From Isoetes taiwanensis (taxonomy: Eukaryota > Streptophyta > Lycopodiopsida > Isoetales > Isoetaceae): 64,000 nucleotides of DNA. Below the pieces are notes generated by a model. The model was given only the letters and a program-made list of their open reading frames with translations, did not search any database and had not been told where the DNA came from. This document shows, one piece after another, positions 11,500 through 23,970 of the stretch; the stretch's first letter is position 1; the number at the start of each line of letters is the position of its first letter. The stretch is from the NCBI GenBank assembly GCA_021234155.1, contig JAJEKV010000386.1, positions 53,931 to 117,930 on the forward strand, given 5' to 3'. The position numbers and the translations under genes are program-made.

Positions 11500-11870
11500 T
11501 CAAAGATGGGTTATGTTACATCTGTTTGCATTTTTAAAGTAGGGATTAGATTGATGCATTGCAGGTTTTGGTTGGAAATGTGGCATTGTCTATGGCATAT
11601 AGCGGTCTTTTACAACGTAAGTATGCATATTATTGCTGGCCAGTCTATTTTGCATTATATAGATACATCAGTGGCCCTAATCACTCATATTTCAATTTAT
11701 ACTCAGCTTCCTTGGTCGATGTGGTTATTGCACACGATGTTGCACTGGTGTTTGGTGCACTTTGCTTCTGTGCTTATTTCTTAATTGGCAGGTCTCTCTT
11801 TCCTCAATATCATCATTACATGTTCAGTAAAAGATGTACAAGGTCTATTTCCAGGAGGTAAACATCCACA
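11500..11870 (+). other. Exon-like island with a membrane-type open frame
   Basis: A candidate exon opens after a splice acceptor (ttgcag near 11,557-11,562) with VLVGNVALSMAYSGLLQ and meets a good donor (gtaagt at 11,620). The frame nevertheless stays open to 11,861 and includes a hydrophobic stretch (VALVFGALCFCAYFLIG) that could span a membrane. I do not recognise it. It lies upstream of the RecX-like exons on the same strand, but no linking evidence is visible. Confidence 0.3.
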
Positions 11871-12700
11871 ATTTGACTTGAGAAGTGTTACTTAATGAAG
11901 GCTAAGACCTCGCCAATGCTGGACCAATGAACTAATCACTATACCAACATTAGTAACTTGTGGATTAATATCTAAACTTGGATGGCCACATCAGAAGAAC
12001 AAAATTTGTAATATATTAACACTTGGAGTTTGTAAGTTGGCCTTGTTTAACCTTCCCATATTGTTATTCTATCTTGGAGTGAATTGGAAGATTCTAACCA
12101 TTTTAACAAGTGTTTGACATAAGATGATTCAGGTTGGAGCTTCATCAGCAGTTAACCACATGTATAAATGCAGGAATCCATGTACAAAAAAAATGCCCAA
12201 TACTTTGTGTTGTCCCAAAGGTTGCAGTCCCGAAGGCTGCAGAAGATATTCGGGATAACTCCACACATCAGAGTCCACGTTAGTTTAAGAAGTTATGTTG
12301 AAGGCATTTTAAATCGTTAATGTTTTAAAAAAGAAGGAAAAATATATTTTTGCGCAGAATTTTATCGGTGATGCAAACATTAGAGGTGCTTTCACAGTTT
12401 TATTATAGCCTATCAGATAGCAGGGTCCATGTTCTAAATAGTGAGGCATTCCTTTTATCAGATATTTTACTAATTAAAATGCTGCAAGGGGAATGAAGAT
12501 GAAGTTGGACCAATAATGAAATGTGAACTCAAGGCATCCTAAGCTATGAGTCATTAAATTAACATAAGCTTCTTTCGAGCCCAATGATATAAGTACTTCA
12601 CTCTATAGAGCATGGCACACATGTAAGACAAGGATGTGAATCTCAGGAGTGCATTTACTGTGTCTTCTCCTTCTATAGATAGGAGGAAAAGCAGGCTCCA
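11870..12700. other. Intron-like or intergenic DNA
   Basis: AT-rich, no open frame with recognisable content, no repeat array. It may be an intron or 5' flank of the RecX-like gene. Confidence 0.3.
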
Positions 12701-12718
12701 CATATACTTGCTCCCATT

Positions 12719-13765
12719 GTGATGCATCATGGAATTTCTTGTGGTATGTTATCTTTTCTGATAAAGACATGTGCTGTGACTAGTAAATATGGACAGCAGA
12801 AGCGTAGATCAAAGTCAGCAGTCCATAATAAGAAGTTGGAAACATTAGTGAATGAACTAAACCTGCAAGAAACACGTGCAAGCAGTAATCTTGTAGACGA
12901 TGATGTAAAAAACAACAATGCTATTGGTCCGGAAGGGATTAACATGGTTTTGAGGAATGATTGGAATGAATCAGATCTATTTTCAAGCCCAAGAGAGGTG
13001 GTTGCTGCTAAGATCAAGGCCCTGCATTTGCTTGGCAGAGGGTAAATTTCATTTTGTAAATGAATGTCAATTGAGATATATATGGCAGTCAAGCAATGTG
13101 TTAACTTTGACAGAGAACAGACATCTTGAATTGATGAAGAAACTTAAGAAGAAGATGTTTTTCCATTCGGCAATTGACACAGCAATCCTGGAGATCCAAA
13201 ATAGGTACGTCCATAACAAGCATTTATTGCATAAATGATTTTACAAACTCCACGTTATAAATGCAAATATATGCCCTATAGTGGTTTACGGAGTGATAAA
13301 TGTTATGCTGAAGTTTTTGCCCGCTCTCATTGGAAAGGCCGAAGTTGGGGACCAAAATGCATAAAAGAGGTAGGCAAATATAGAAGCAGCAGTCCTGCCT
13401 ATTTGTTTTTAATAGAATACCAACTAGAATCAGTTATTTTGTTCCAGGAGCTTAAAAGAAAAGGAGTGGCTAGTGACAATGTGCATGATGCTATTGTGTC
13501 TATTTTTCACAAAGAGTCCTCGACATGGGTCATGTCAAAGTTGGCCCAAGAACAACTATTGATGCAAGCATCAAAGCAGTGGCAGCGGGGTGGAAATATT
13601 TCAGACAAAACTAGAAAACTACGCTTAATTGGTTGATTAGGCAGGAGAGATTTCAACTGGAATGTTATTGGAAATGTATTAAAAGCTGTGATATCTCTGG
13701 AGTTAGAGCATGACGTTGGCCAACTAGAGGAGCTAGGATATGGACAACTAGATGAGCAAGGTTAG
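12719..13765 (+). pseudogene. recX: RecX-family gene, copy 1, interrupted by an in-frame stop
   Basis: RecX proteins bind and regulate RecA; plant members are thought to act in organelles. Exon-like blocks read in order: SSPREVVAAKIKALHLLGR to a donor at 13,042; then HLELMKKLKKKMFFHSAIDT to a donor at 13,205; exon 13,282-13,369 reading SGLRSDKCYAEVFARSHWKG then RSWGPKCIKE; and exon from 13,448 reading ELKRKGVASDNVHDAIVSIF, later LLMQASKQWQRGG and RKLRLIG. The FARS-W-K-RSWGP-IK-EL-RKG pattern and QASKQW...R-IGWL--RGFNWNVI are RecX landmarks. The splice at 13,204/13,282 keeps phase. A TGA at 13,634-13,636 replaces the Trp that the other copy has, cutting off the last helix region. The N-terminus, including any transit peptide, is not defined. 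Confidence 0.75.
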
Positions 13766-14860
13766 GGAGGCTATCACTATATTTGGGGTGCAAAATTGAT
13801 AACATGCCAAATACTGCGTTGATCACAGTGCTCTTGGCCAGAGGAAAGTTTCTCAAGAGGAACTACCAAGGCAAGGCAGAAGAGATGTATGATTGCATTG
13901 ACCCCCTTTACAACAAATATTGTGAATGTTCCATATATCACAAGAGAAATTACAAGTTTTGATTTGCCTCTAAACATATTATTGTACTTAAAAAATCAAA
14001 AACACCATTCCACTTGGACGACAATTCTTGATTTTTAAATCGCATGCATCATGTATCTGTTGGGATGGTGAATAATAATTTATTGTTTCCTCAATATTGA
14101 ATAATGATATCTCCTCCTGATTATTGTCTCCTCCTTATTGTAGAATAATATATCTCCTCAATAATTCATTGTCGCCAATGTGAAACACAATCTTTTTCTT
14201 CCTTTTTTTTAGTTGACTTTGGCTTTGGCTACTACATGGAATAACAAGATTTGCCGAAATTTACTTGGATCCGGGGGATTTCACAGAGATGGAATAACAA
14301 GCTTGAGACGAAATTGGAGCTAATCCAAGGGATATTTTCAAACCATTATATCATGTTTGTTCTATCTGTAAGACCATCAAATTTCATCGCCTCTAACAAG
14401 CCCTAACCAAATTGTGAGATCTTGAGTTTTACAAATGTATTTGCTATTGCTAAGACGAAAGACATTTATAAGGTACATGCTTTGCTTGAAATGTATATCA
14501 AATGTTTATGAGAAGGGCTATGCAAAGTGCCATAAGAATGGACAGGAGCTTTCGATATATTCATGTTTGGAGCATTGAAAAAATATGGGCCTAGTGGTAG
14601 CAAATAACATGTTATTAAAATAACGAGACAAATTTTCAAGAACAGAAGAAAAAGAAAATTGCAAAAGCCATCATAGCATGCATACAATGTTGTAAAGATC
14701 ACTTGCGATGCTATGGCTGCAATCATATTTGGAGCACTGTGCTTGAGAAAGCATAGGTCTAGCTGTAGCAAATAGCCTGTTATTAGCGGAATGGGGCAAA
14801 TTCTCAGAAGGTATAAGAAAAACAAATTACAAAAGCCATCATACATGCATACAACATATT
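13766..14860. other. 3' flank of RecX copy 1; shared with the second segment
   Basis: No convincing gene. The stretch recurs at about 29,985-31,030, so it belongs to the large duplicated segment. The minus-strand open frames here contain repeated Tyr/Cys/Phe-rich strings and look like shadows of repeated DNA. Confidence 0.5.
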
Positions 14861-14866
14861 TGTAAA

Positions 14867-16631
14867 AATCATTTGCAATACCATGGTTGCAATCATGAGA
14901 GAAAAATCTAGTTGGTTTTACTTTCAAGCAAATAGCAAAAGATCCAACCAGTATAATTTCTCCGTGATTGCAAAAGTGATGGGCGGGCACCACTCTTATG
15001 AGAAGGTTTTGTCTCTTCAGAATGCAAGGTAAAACATAGACTGCACATAAAGCATGACTATGAGAAGGTTTTATCTCTTCAGAATGCAAGGTAAAGCATA
15101 GACTGCAAGTAAAGCATGACGCCTATGCTAGTGCAGAAGCATATTGGCCCATCAACAAACCAACATTGGCTTGGATGGATGCCTACTTCATTGTCGCCAT
15201 GAAGCACCTGCCTCTAAGTTCATTTCTGCATTTCTTTCCCTAGTAGGACCCGTGGCCCTACATGATCAAAGCCAGCAAAAGAGGAGCTCAGAGCTAGGAA
15301 ACAATTCAAGCTTTGTGTTCAAACCATTTCCAAAGCCAGGAACTAGGAGCACCATCTCACTTCTACAGGCTGGTGTGTTTTCTGTAGTTTAACAATTGGT
15401 CTTTCATGTGTAGTGAACATAATGCAGAGAGAGACTTAAAAAGGTAGAATTACCCTCCATTGAAGCCTTACAAGCATGTCTTGATCCTGCAAAGAGAAAT
15501 ACAAAATGCATAAGTCCACATGTTTTACATTCTATAGAGTGTAATTCTTGGAGGTGGCTTAACTTGTTATCTGTTTGATTGGCTAAATCTGTTCAAGCAT
15601 CACTAGAATGATCCACGATGCAACTTGTCGGGCTTGTTTTTATTCTCAACAATCAAGCAGGAACTGACATGAGTGTGACTCAAATCAAGCAGTTCATATT
15701 CCACTAAAGCAAGAAAAGCTTGGGTTGTAATCCAAGTAAATTGATCTGATACCTATCACCATAAAAATATCCTTATTTTGCACGCAGCCGGTGTCACTCC
15801 ATAATCATCTTCATTTGGGTGCCTAAGCATTTCAAAGCTCGTGGACTATACAATGCCCTTGCTTTTACGCTTAATGGCTCACACCGATATGATAGGGAAT
15901 GACATAAGAGTAATTCAAATCAAGAAGTTTATATCCCACTAATGCAAGAAAAGCTTGGGTTGTAATCCAAGCAAACTGATCTTGATACCCATATCGTGAC
16001 GCCATGACAGGCCGCAAGAGCTAGAGCTCCATGATAGAAGCCGCGCATCATGGTCGAGGGGAGGGGCGCCCACGCCGTATTACCGTATGTGATGTTTGCC
16101 GCGAATAAAGGACAGGAAACAATCGGTCGATCGTGTCGCCGCTGCACTTCCAACCAATAAAACGCCGCTAATGTAGTGCCTCAAAACCTATGGTAATCCC
16201 CACTTTGTCATACAAAGGGGTTCCGCATATTCCCCAAATGCCATCGGACACGTGATTCTTTTGTCAAGGTCCCATTTCGATGCCCAAAGTAAGGTTCATA
16301 TCACCCTAACCTCCACCCCCGCCCAATGCAACACTCATATATTAATACATATTCTTCAAGATGCCACTAAAGTTCAATTACTACAATTAAAATTCTAACT
16401 CAAATCCATCTATCTAGCCTTGTTCTCAACCCCAGCTCGCTAGCTTTTTTTTGTAGTAATCATATATATAGGAAGGACATAAAGCTTGCATGCAATTGTG
16501 CATATAACTAAATGTGATGCATCCTCGCCAACATTTTATGGGTGCTAAGTTTATTGTATCACCACAAACAAGTGATTGTGTCTCCGCTTAACATCCTAAG
16601 GTCGAGAAATATAACCGCCTATGAGAACAAT
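14867..16631. repeat. A unit, copy A1a (period about 1.77 kb)
   Basis: Starts at atttgtaaaaatcatttgc and is followed directly by a second copy starting at 16,632. Contents include a 60-bp internal tandem repeat (about 14,990-15,120), the ctacaggctggtgtg block, and two copies of the palindromic string cttgggttgtaatccaag. A1a is more similar to A2a than to A1b (for example it shares aatgcagagagagacttaaa with A2a), so the doubling of A preceded the large duplication. Confidence 0.85.
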
Positions 16632-18430
16632 GGATATTTGTAAAAAATCATTTTCAATACTATGGTTGCAATCATGAGAGAAAAATCTAGTTGGTTTTAC
16701 TTTCAAGCAAATAGCAAAGGATCCAACCAAGATAATTTCTAAGCAAATGTGAAATATCCATGATTGCAAAAAGTGATAGCGGTGCACCACTCTTATGAGA
16801 AGGTTTTGTCTCTTCAGAATGCAAGGTAAAGCATAGACTGCACGTAAAGCATGACTATGAGAAGGTTTTGTCTCTTCAGAATGCAAGGTAAAGCATAGAC
16901 TGCAAGTAAAGCATGACGCCTATGCTAGTGCAGAAGCATATTGGCCCATCAACAAACCAACGTTGGTTTGGATGGATGCCTACTTCATTGTCGCCATGAA
17001 GCACCTGCCTCTAAGCTCATTTCTGTATTTTTTTTCCTTAGTAGGACCCGTGGCCCTATATGATCAAAGCCAGCAAAAGAGAAGCTCAAAGCTAGGAAAC
17101 AGTTCAAGCTTTGTGTTCAAACCATTTCCAAAGCCAGGAACTAGGAGCACCATCTCACTTCTACAGACTGGTGTATTTTCTATAGTTTAACAATTGGTTT
17201 TTCATGTGTAGTGAACATAATGCAGACTAAAAAGGTAGAATTACCCTCCATTGAAGCCTTACAAGCATGTCTTGATCCTGCAAAGAGAAATACAAAATGC
17301 ATAAGTCCACATGTTTTACATTCTATAGAGTGTAATTCTTGCAGGTGGCTTAACGTGTTATCTGTTTGATTGGGTAAATCCGTTCAAGCATCACCAAAAT
17401 GATCCATGATGCAACTTGTCGGGCTTGTTTTTATTCTCAACAATCAAGCAGGAACTAACATGAGAGACTCAAATCAAGCAGTTCATATTCCACTAATGCA
17501 AGAAGAGCTTGGGTTATAATCCAAGTAAATTGATCTGATACCTATCACCGTAAAAATATCCTTATTTTGCATGCACTCAATGCAGACGGTGTCTTTGAAA
17601 CTCCATAATCATCGTCATTTGGGTGCCTAAGAATTTCAAAGCTCGTACTTATACAATGCCCTTGCTTTTACGTTTAATGGCCTATCAATGATATGCTAGG
17701 AATGACATGAGAGTAATTCAAATCAAGAAGTTTATATATCGATGCAAGAAAAGCTTGGGTTGTAATCCAAGTAAACTGATCTGATACCTATTATCGTACG
17801 CCATGACAGGCCACAAGAGCTAGAGCTCCATGATAGAAGGCACGCAATCATGGTCGTGAGGAGGGCATCCACGCCTGGGCTACTGTATGTGATGCTGTCG
17901 CGAATAAATGACAGGAAACAACTGTCGATCGTGTCGCCAATCATGATGGCAGACTTCCAGCCGAATAAAATGCTGCTAATGTAGCTGCTTCAAAACCTAT
18001 GGTAATCCCCACTTTGTCATACAAGGGGGTTCCATACATTCCCCAAATGCCATCGGGACGCAGATTCTTTTTGTCAAGGTCCCATTTTGGGATGCCCAGT
18101 GTAAGGTTCATATCACCCTAACCTCCACCCCCGGACGCCCAATGTAACACTCATATATTAATACATATTCTCTTCGCATGCCACTAAAGTTCAATTACTA
18201 CAATCAAAATTCAAACTCAAATCCATCTATCTAGCCTTGTTCTCAATCCTGCAGTTCTGCTAGTTTTTTTTTGGTAGTAATCATATATATAGGAAGGACA
18301 TAAAGCTTGCATGCAATTGTGCATATAACTAAATGCATCCTCGCGCACATTTTATGGGTGCTAAGTCTTGTTGTATCACCACAAACAAGTGATTGTGTTT
18401 CCGGCGAACATCCTAAGGTCGAATATTACT
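16632..18430. repeat. A unit, copy A1b
   Basis: Head-to-tail partner of A1a. It is nearly identical to A2b (32,816-34,610): for example, the 96 bases from about 17,101 match those from about 33,283 without a visible difference. The exception is around 17,870-17,940 versus 34,052-34,115, where several mismatches cluster. It carries two copies of the 60-bp internal repeat at 16,793-16,916. Confidence 0.85.
17940..18130 (-). other. Coding-like exon conserved in all A units (minus strand), product not recognised
   Basis: On the minus strand, from about 18,125 downwards, the A unit reads NLTLGIPKWDLDKKNLRPDG, then IWGMYGTPLYDKVGITIGF and EAATLAAFYSAGS. The same peptide can be read in A2a and A2b. 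A1a (16,170-16,320) is damaged. Codon-like conservation and lack of stops over about 55 residues suggest a former exon. A second possible block (about 17,800-17,944) follows in another frame, with IGDTIDSCFLSFIRDSITYS. I do not recognise the family; it may belong to the gene from which the A unit derives. Confidence 0.4.
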
Positions 18431-18708
18431 TAAGCTGCCACCGTGAGAAGCAATGGAGCGTTTAGAAAAGTGGACACAATCAAATAATTACCTCAAAATC
18501 AAACCGGATAGAATCTTGCATTAATTTCACCAAGGCCAGTAGACTTCTCATGGCATACTTTGTTGTATCAAGAGTAATAACGTTGAACTTCATCGAGTGT
18601 CCCATCTTTTTATCTCCTGACCACTGAAGCTTTGATTTGAAGGGCATAATAATTTATCTTTATGATCAGAAGCTACAGTCTGACACACTTGAGGATAAAA
18701 TAAACGGC
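18430..18708. repeat. C block, copy in S1 next to the A unit (truncated)
   Basis: About 280 bp beginning after cctaaggtc and ending gaggataaaataaacggc. It recurs at about 20,005-20,290 (joined to the SAP gene's last exons), 34,612-34,888 and 36,185-36,468. Here the C block is cut at 18,708 and joined to a DNA-transposon end. Its minus strand holds the short exon-like string ALVKLMQDSIRFDFE before a GTAAT donor. Confidence 0.75.
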
Positions 18709-18777
18709 TTGAAAAGGATGTGGTTAGATATGTGGCACAAATTGATTCGTTGAATGCAACATAAGTTGCATCCACAT
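18709..18777. mobile_element. Solo right end of the ATGCAAC-TIR transposon
   Basis: The 69 bp matches the right terminus of the element at 23,971-24,846, including gaaaaggatgtggttaga and the 18-bp palindrome core (atgcaacataagttgcat). The rest of the element is absent, so this is a deletion remnant. The identical remnant at 34,889-34,957 shows it predates the large duplication. Confidence 0.75.
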
Positions 18778-19197
18778 TAAGAGAATTGCACTTTAGGCCC
18801 AGATTCCACTGCCGGAAGTGGCAGTTACCTTTGTGGCATCAAATGCCTTAAAGAAATATCCACCCTAACATGATGTATGATTTCACTACGGCAAAGGTAG
18901 TTCTTCCACAACAAGATCTACTCCGTTGTTTTGATTCGTGTCAAGATCCAGAGAGTGGCAATTGTTCTTTGCTTGCAAAAGGGAGGAAGAATCGACGATT
19001 AAGTAGCTATTTATAGCATCCACATCCTTATCCGAAGCAAAATCCGATGCTCAAATACCTCCCTTAGTGGAATCAGAGAGAAGAAGATAAACTTTGGGCC
19101 TTAGTGAAAATTCAAGGGGAGTCATCCCCGCCTCCGCGCTAATACGCATCGGCAGGGATTCCTTCCCTGAAATTTGCACTAAAGTGCAATCCTCTTA
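18778..19197. mobile_element. 420-bp MITE-like element with TAAGAGAATTGCACTTTAG inverted repeats
   Basis: The left end taagagaattgcactttag is mirrored at the right by gcactaaagtgcaatcctctta (one mismatch and small indel). There is no coding capacity. It is inserted right next to the solo transposon end. A much shorter relative with the same termini (112 bp) sits at 25,449-25,560, and the long form recurs at 34,958-35,378. Confidence 0.75.
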
Positions 19198-20246
19198 CAC
19201 AAAATATTTGGAAGTTTTTTTGCTGAGAAGATGAGAGAGCCATTTTTTGAAAGGGCCCATTCAACACCTCACCTTTCTTTGGGTAGTCTGAGCTTTCAAA
19301 TAGAGGCAAATGAGAATGAAGAATGCGAAGCCCTAAACACCTGTGGCCGTGGAATTAGGGATCCATCATAAATGCAATTGATCCATAGGAATTCGGTTTG
19401 CCGTATTATATTCTATCGTGACGTCACTCTTTTTGCATTTTTAGCTATTTTCTTGAGTACAAGTGTTGTGCTCGGGTTTTTTGTTTGGGGACGAAAATAT
19501 TAGCCTCATTCAAAAAAATGGCATTGCTTTATATATGTAGTGAGTAGTGAAAAAGCTTTTCGGACACTTTCATCTCACTATATAAATAACAAAGCTTGCA
19601 TGCACTTGTGCATATAACTAAATGCATCCTCGCGCACATTTTATGGGTGCTAAGTTTTGTTGTATCACCACAAACAAGTTTGCAGAATAAAATTATACAT
19701 GGGTAGGTTGCAGTCATAATTTCGTATTAGCTTGGAAGTAATCAGGTTACTGTCTCCCAGCATTGCAAGTTTTGCTAGCAGAACTTAAATTAAGAGCATG
19801 ATAAGCAATTTCTATTACCACCTACAAACAAAACAAAATATGTGCAACGAAATATCCAAGGTATTTCACTTAAGCCGCTTGGACAGATATCTTTTGGGCA
19901 GCGAGGTGATACAACTGCACCGTCAAATGCAAACAACTCCTTATTTGCTAGGTTCTACTCTCACGTCAGACTAGATTGTGTTTCTGGCGAACATCCTAAG
20001 GTCAGAATATTACTTAACTGTCTGTGAGAAGCAATCGAACGTCTAGAAGCAGTGGACACAATCAAATAATTACCTCAAAATCAAACTGGATAGAATCTTG
20101 CATTAATTTCACCAAGGCCAGTAGACTTCTCATGGCATACTTCGTTGTATCAAAAGTAATAACGTTGAACTTCATCTAGTGTCCCATCTTTTTATCTCCT
20201 GACCACTGAAGCTTTGATTTGAAGGGCATAATAATTCATCTTTATA
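19198..20246. other. 3' flank of SAP/CCHC gene copy B1 with an exon-like block
   Basis: Conserved in all three B copies. On the minus strand, about 19,865-19,945, an acceptor (cctag) is followed by NKELFAFDGAVVSPRCPKDI then CPSGL; I do not recognise it. The block at 20,005-20,290 is a C block. No other gene is seen. Confidence 0.35.
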
Positions 20247-20247
20247 A

Positions 20248-22983
20248 TCAGAAGCTACAGTCTGACACACTTGAGGATAAAATAAACGGCATATATGTAG
20301 TTTTTGTGTTCTGTTCTATTCTATGCTCTTTACCTGGCCCGATGTGTATTTTCAAGATTACAAAACAAGGTTTTCACTTGGCAATCCCGCGCAATGTGAC
20401 CTGGCCTTCCACAAGTATAACATAGTCCAGCACGTCCGTTTCCATTTCGGCACTCACGAGCAAAATGGCCAATCTGGAGAAACCACTAAATCAAATTAAC
20501 TGTACGTGGACATCATCTTCAACAGATAATCAGCGTTGGGAAAGTCTCAGAAAAAATGCATGACCTCAAAACTAATCTTTCCAACTACACCACAAATTTC
20601 ACTAACTTCTTCACACAGCCCCAGGCCTTCGTGATCTTTCACAAAGTTATCCTCATGACTAACCTTTCCGCAGGTGTAACATTTGATGGCACTTGTTGCA
20701 TCATTATGCCCCTGATATACATGATGGGAGTACGTTCTTCGCATCTGGGGGCCAAACGAATTGCCTGCTTCTCTCTCCCTTGCAGTAATGGCCTACATAT
20801 TTGCTACAAATATTATCACATATAGAACTTCTGAAATATGGAGTTTCTGCAACATTCCAATATAAAATCAACCTGAGAAGATGAAACCACTTCTTCGTTC
20901 CTGTTATCTTTCAGCGCAACAGTTATCCTCTAAAAACAGTATTGCCTAGTTAGTATAAATGTTACACAGTCAAATTATACCAAAAAGCAGCACCTCAAAA
21001 GATTCTCTAATGTCCAACAACGGCTCAGGTTGGCAAGCTTTGTTATCTTCTTTCCTTCTATCATCTCCATGAAGAACTACAAGAACAAAGGTGAAGACTT
21101 AAATGATCAAAGACATCTGTTGTGCCTGTGTATAAAATTGCATTTAATGAAGATCTCCTTATGCTTGCACTTACTTAAGGGACCTTATACCTTTTCTCCT
21201 CACATCAGATTTTGTTGTAGCTCGTGTACGACGAGCATCAGCACCCCTGGCGTGTTTCTCTTCAAGGACTAACTTCCGTTTTCCTTCCTCCGGCCAGGGC
21301 TGCAAAAGGTTGCTCCAAATATTTAAATAACAGTCTTAAAAATGTCATAGATAGCATAACATTACCTGACGGTAAGTTCTAATGCGGTATAGGTTTCTTC
21401 CTTTATTAGCAATGGATGCAAAGGATGCAATGCCTTGGAACCCTTGCTCCATAGGACTTCTATCTTGAAACCAAGCAATCAACAATTGAAATTGCCTAAT
21501 GAGTATACACACCTAGGTAGTCGGATCCTCTTTAGATCAACCAAGAAGAGACATAAATATTAATACTAGGCTTACAGTAAATGTATGTTGCTGCTTTGAG
21601 GCACCATAGCTTTCTTTCACAACTCGCCTCGCAATGACCCGCTCCCCAATAAAAGAACCTTTGGAACTTCTTGATGCCGGATCATATCCTCGAAGAACCA
21701 TATTCATACCATGTAATTAAAACCAGAATTTATAAGTACACACACATCAGCCGAGAAGAGGAGTTCCCATGCAAATGGAGAGTTGTTGGTTTGCAACCAT
21801 ACAATGGGCAGCTAGTGATGCTAGACAACTATCATAATGAAAAAGATGGGAGGTGGACTTTTAAGACATTCTCTTCTAACCAGATGCCCATCTACTTGGT
21901 GAACAACTTTTAAATATATATGCCTTGTATAATAAATACAAGTAATGTCTTAGAGTGTCTCCTTGACCGATTATTGTCAAAACCATGCAAGCTCCTTTAC
22001 ACAAACTCTTAGGATTTAGCAAGATAGAGAAGTCGAGGTAAAGTAGAGTCCAATTACTTAAACCTGACATAAGCTGTTGATATTAAATGGCAATAAAAGC
22101 CGCCGGAACTAGTTGGATAACCGGTCCCATATCTAGATTCTTTAAGCTTTTGTTGCTATACGGGGATCTTGCCAATTTATAATGGAACCATTTGCTAGTA
22201 AATCGACACCGATTGATTTAACTTATGGCTAGAACTAATATGCATATTATGTTAATGCACTTCAATGATTATTGGCCAAGACATGCAATGCATGAATAAT
22301 TTGCATCCTTTTTCTTGAACCGACATCTTGAGAATAACTTCATATTAAGGATGGCACTTGTTTAGTTTGATCTATTTGAAATACCATGCATATTACACCT
22401 ATTCACTCCAAGTTCAATGTGATTATTAATTATCATGTGCCTACATTGATTTTTCCATCCATACGCTTTTCGCATTAAGCCCAACAAATACATAATGCGC
22501 ACCCGTAAAATGATGTCTTCCAAACGTAAAAGAGCGTCAAAATCTCCCAAACATGCCTGAATGAAAGGTGAGCTAGACAACATGGATAATTCCACTCCAC
22601 TTAATCCTCTTGGACAATAAACATCTTGTAAGTATTGTACAACTGATAAGTCCCACCAATTTCTTCCACCAACAGTCTTTTAGTTGCAAATTAGTGATCT
22701 TGAATGTGATACACATAATGGTTGTAAGAAGCAAATTTTATAGACGCTATTTTCTAATTAGAAAAGGACAAGGAATGTAAACGACGAAGTTACCTTTAAG
22801 ATATACTTTTTGTGTAAAAGAACGACATCATCCCCGACAAACGCCGCCTTCAATACAAGGCAGTTACAACTTTTGGTGAACTTCATTGTACAACCAGAAA
22901 AAATAATAAGTGCCAAACCTGTACAATCTATAGTAAACGATGATTTTCCATATTTTTCTTCACCGCGTCCACTTTTAATTCTA
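20248..22983 (-). pseudogene. SAP/CCHC zinc-knuckle gene, copy B1, 5'-truncated
   Basis: Minus-strand exons match copy B3. They include the first half-knuckle ending CYTCGK at a donor (about 20,664-20,792), the second knuckle exon (about 20,334-20,473) reading IGHFAREC and [14 protein letters not shown], and [19 protein letters not shown] (about 20,873-20,929). The exon at about 21,175-21,299 is intact here and reads [20 protein letters not shown] then DARR. The [15 protein letters not shown] exon has lost one base (ttcttccttta near 21,397 versus ttcttccctttatt in B3), shifting the frame. The exon at about 21,675 is garbled at the LASR codons. The copy ends at 22,983, so the SAP domain and start are missing. 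Confidence 0.8.
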
Positions 22984-23970
22984 TCAAAACTTAAAATACA
23001 TTACCCATAGTTTTGATTTTTTTTTTCTTATGATTTCTATGGTTTAACCTTTGAATGTCTTTCAAAAACTTGGACATGCAAAAGAATAGAATAGATTTTT
23101 TATCATCCACGGAGACCAATTGGCCTATGGGACCCAAACGAAAAGAGAGCAGCAAGCGTATTACAGTCAGGATTAAAAAACCCCGCCCCGAAGGGTTTTC
23201 GAGGGAAAAACCTTAGCAGTAATAAGTATCTTTGGTACATCGCACAATTGTATAGGACAATTTATCTTTGTCCTAGAGGACGAATCGAAGTTGTGCATCC
23301 ATAACCTCCTTGAGGTATGACCCCAACAAGCCCACGGACGTCGTATTCAATAACTCATGCAACGACTGGCCAGTCACTAGTAACCGAACATATCGCACTC
23401 GGATATGGGCAAACGTTGGGCAGATCTGGAGTGCATGACATTCATCTTCAATGGCGCCCTGGTGCCAACACTGACAGATGGCAAACCAAAATTTTGCCCT
23501 TCAAATTGAATGGCAAGTTGAAAACTTACCATTCAAAAAAATACTAGGTTCCATTCAAATTTAGAGCTTGCTATGAAGGAGGCTTTGTTTTAAGACGGGA
23601 GACTAGGTTTCGATCCAAGTAAGGTATTAATTCACTACACCTGAAGTCACAAACCTGTAATTGCTCTGCATATTAAATCTAGTCTAAGACTATAAACTCT
23701 GCAGCTGAGGTGATAAAAATAAGCTAACCAGAAAATATTTCACAGTAATTTCATCGACGCCTTCATCTCCGGCCGAATAGCTCCAGCTTCGTTGAAAATT
23801 CGACCTGGCATGCAATGCCGATTTTGGATTTGAGTTCTTTTTTTTTTCACCACAAAACACCTCTACAAAAGGAAGGATCTGAGCAAACAAAGCCCTATTT
23901 GGGATTCCGATTAGGATTTTGCTTTGATTGACACAAATCCAGCCAACAAATTGGCGTTGAAGCCTTTAAA
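22984..23970. other. Unique spacer right of segment S1
   Basis: This is the junction where S1 stops. There are no gene motifs; short open frames only. A poly-T run (about 23,838) and scattered A-rich runs are present. Confidence 0.35.

Larger units (their letters stand above)
13460..22983. repeat. Large duplicated segment, copy S1
   Basis: Contains, left to right: RecX 3' exon, two 1.77-kb A units, C block, transposon right end, 420-bp MITE, and SAP/CCHC gene copy B1. The same order recurs at about 29,685-39,150. Offsets measured at many landmarks are 16,214 at the RecX exon, 16,124-16,200 in the A units, and a nearly constant 16,178-16,182 from about 16.9 kb rightwards. The right break falls at about 22,983, exactly where the exon acceptor of the SAP gene should be. 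The match on the left starts within the RecX exon, at gactagtgacaatgtg-like sequence. Confidence 0.9.

Noticed and set aside
14466-15089. 207-residue minus-strand open frame, apparently membrane-rich
   Set aside because: It consists of translated repeat units (the 60-bp A-internal repeat and a second duplicated block). It is not conserved in frame in the other A units.
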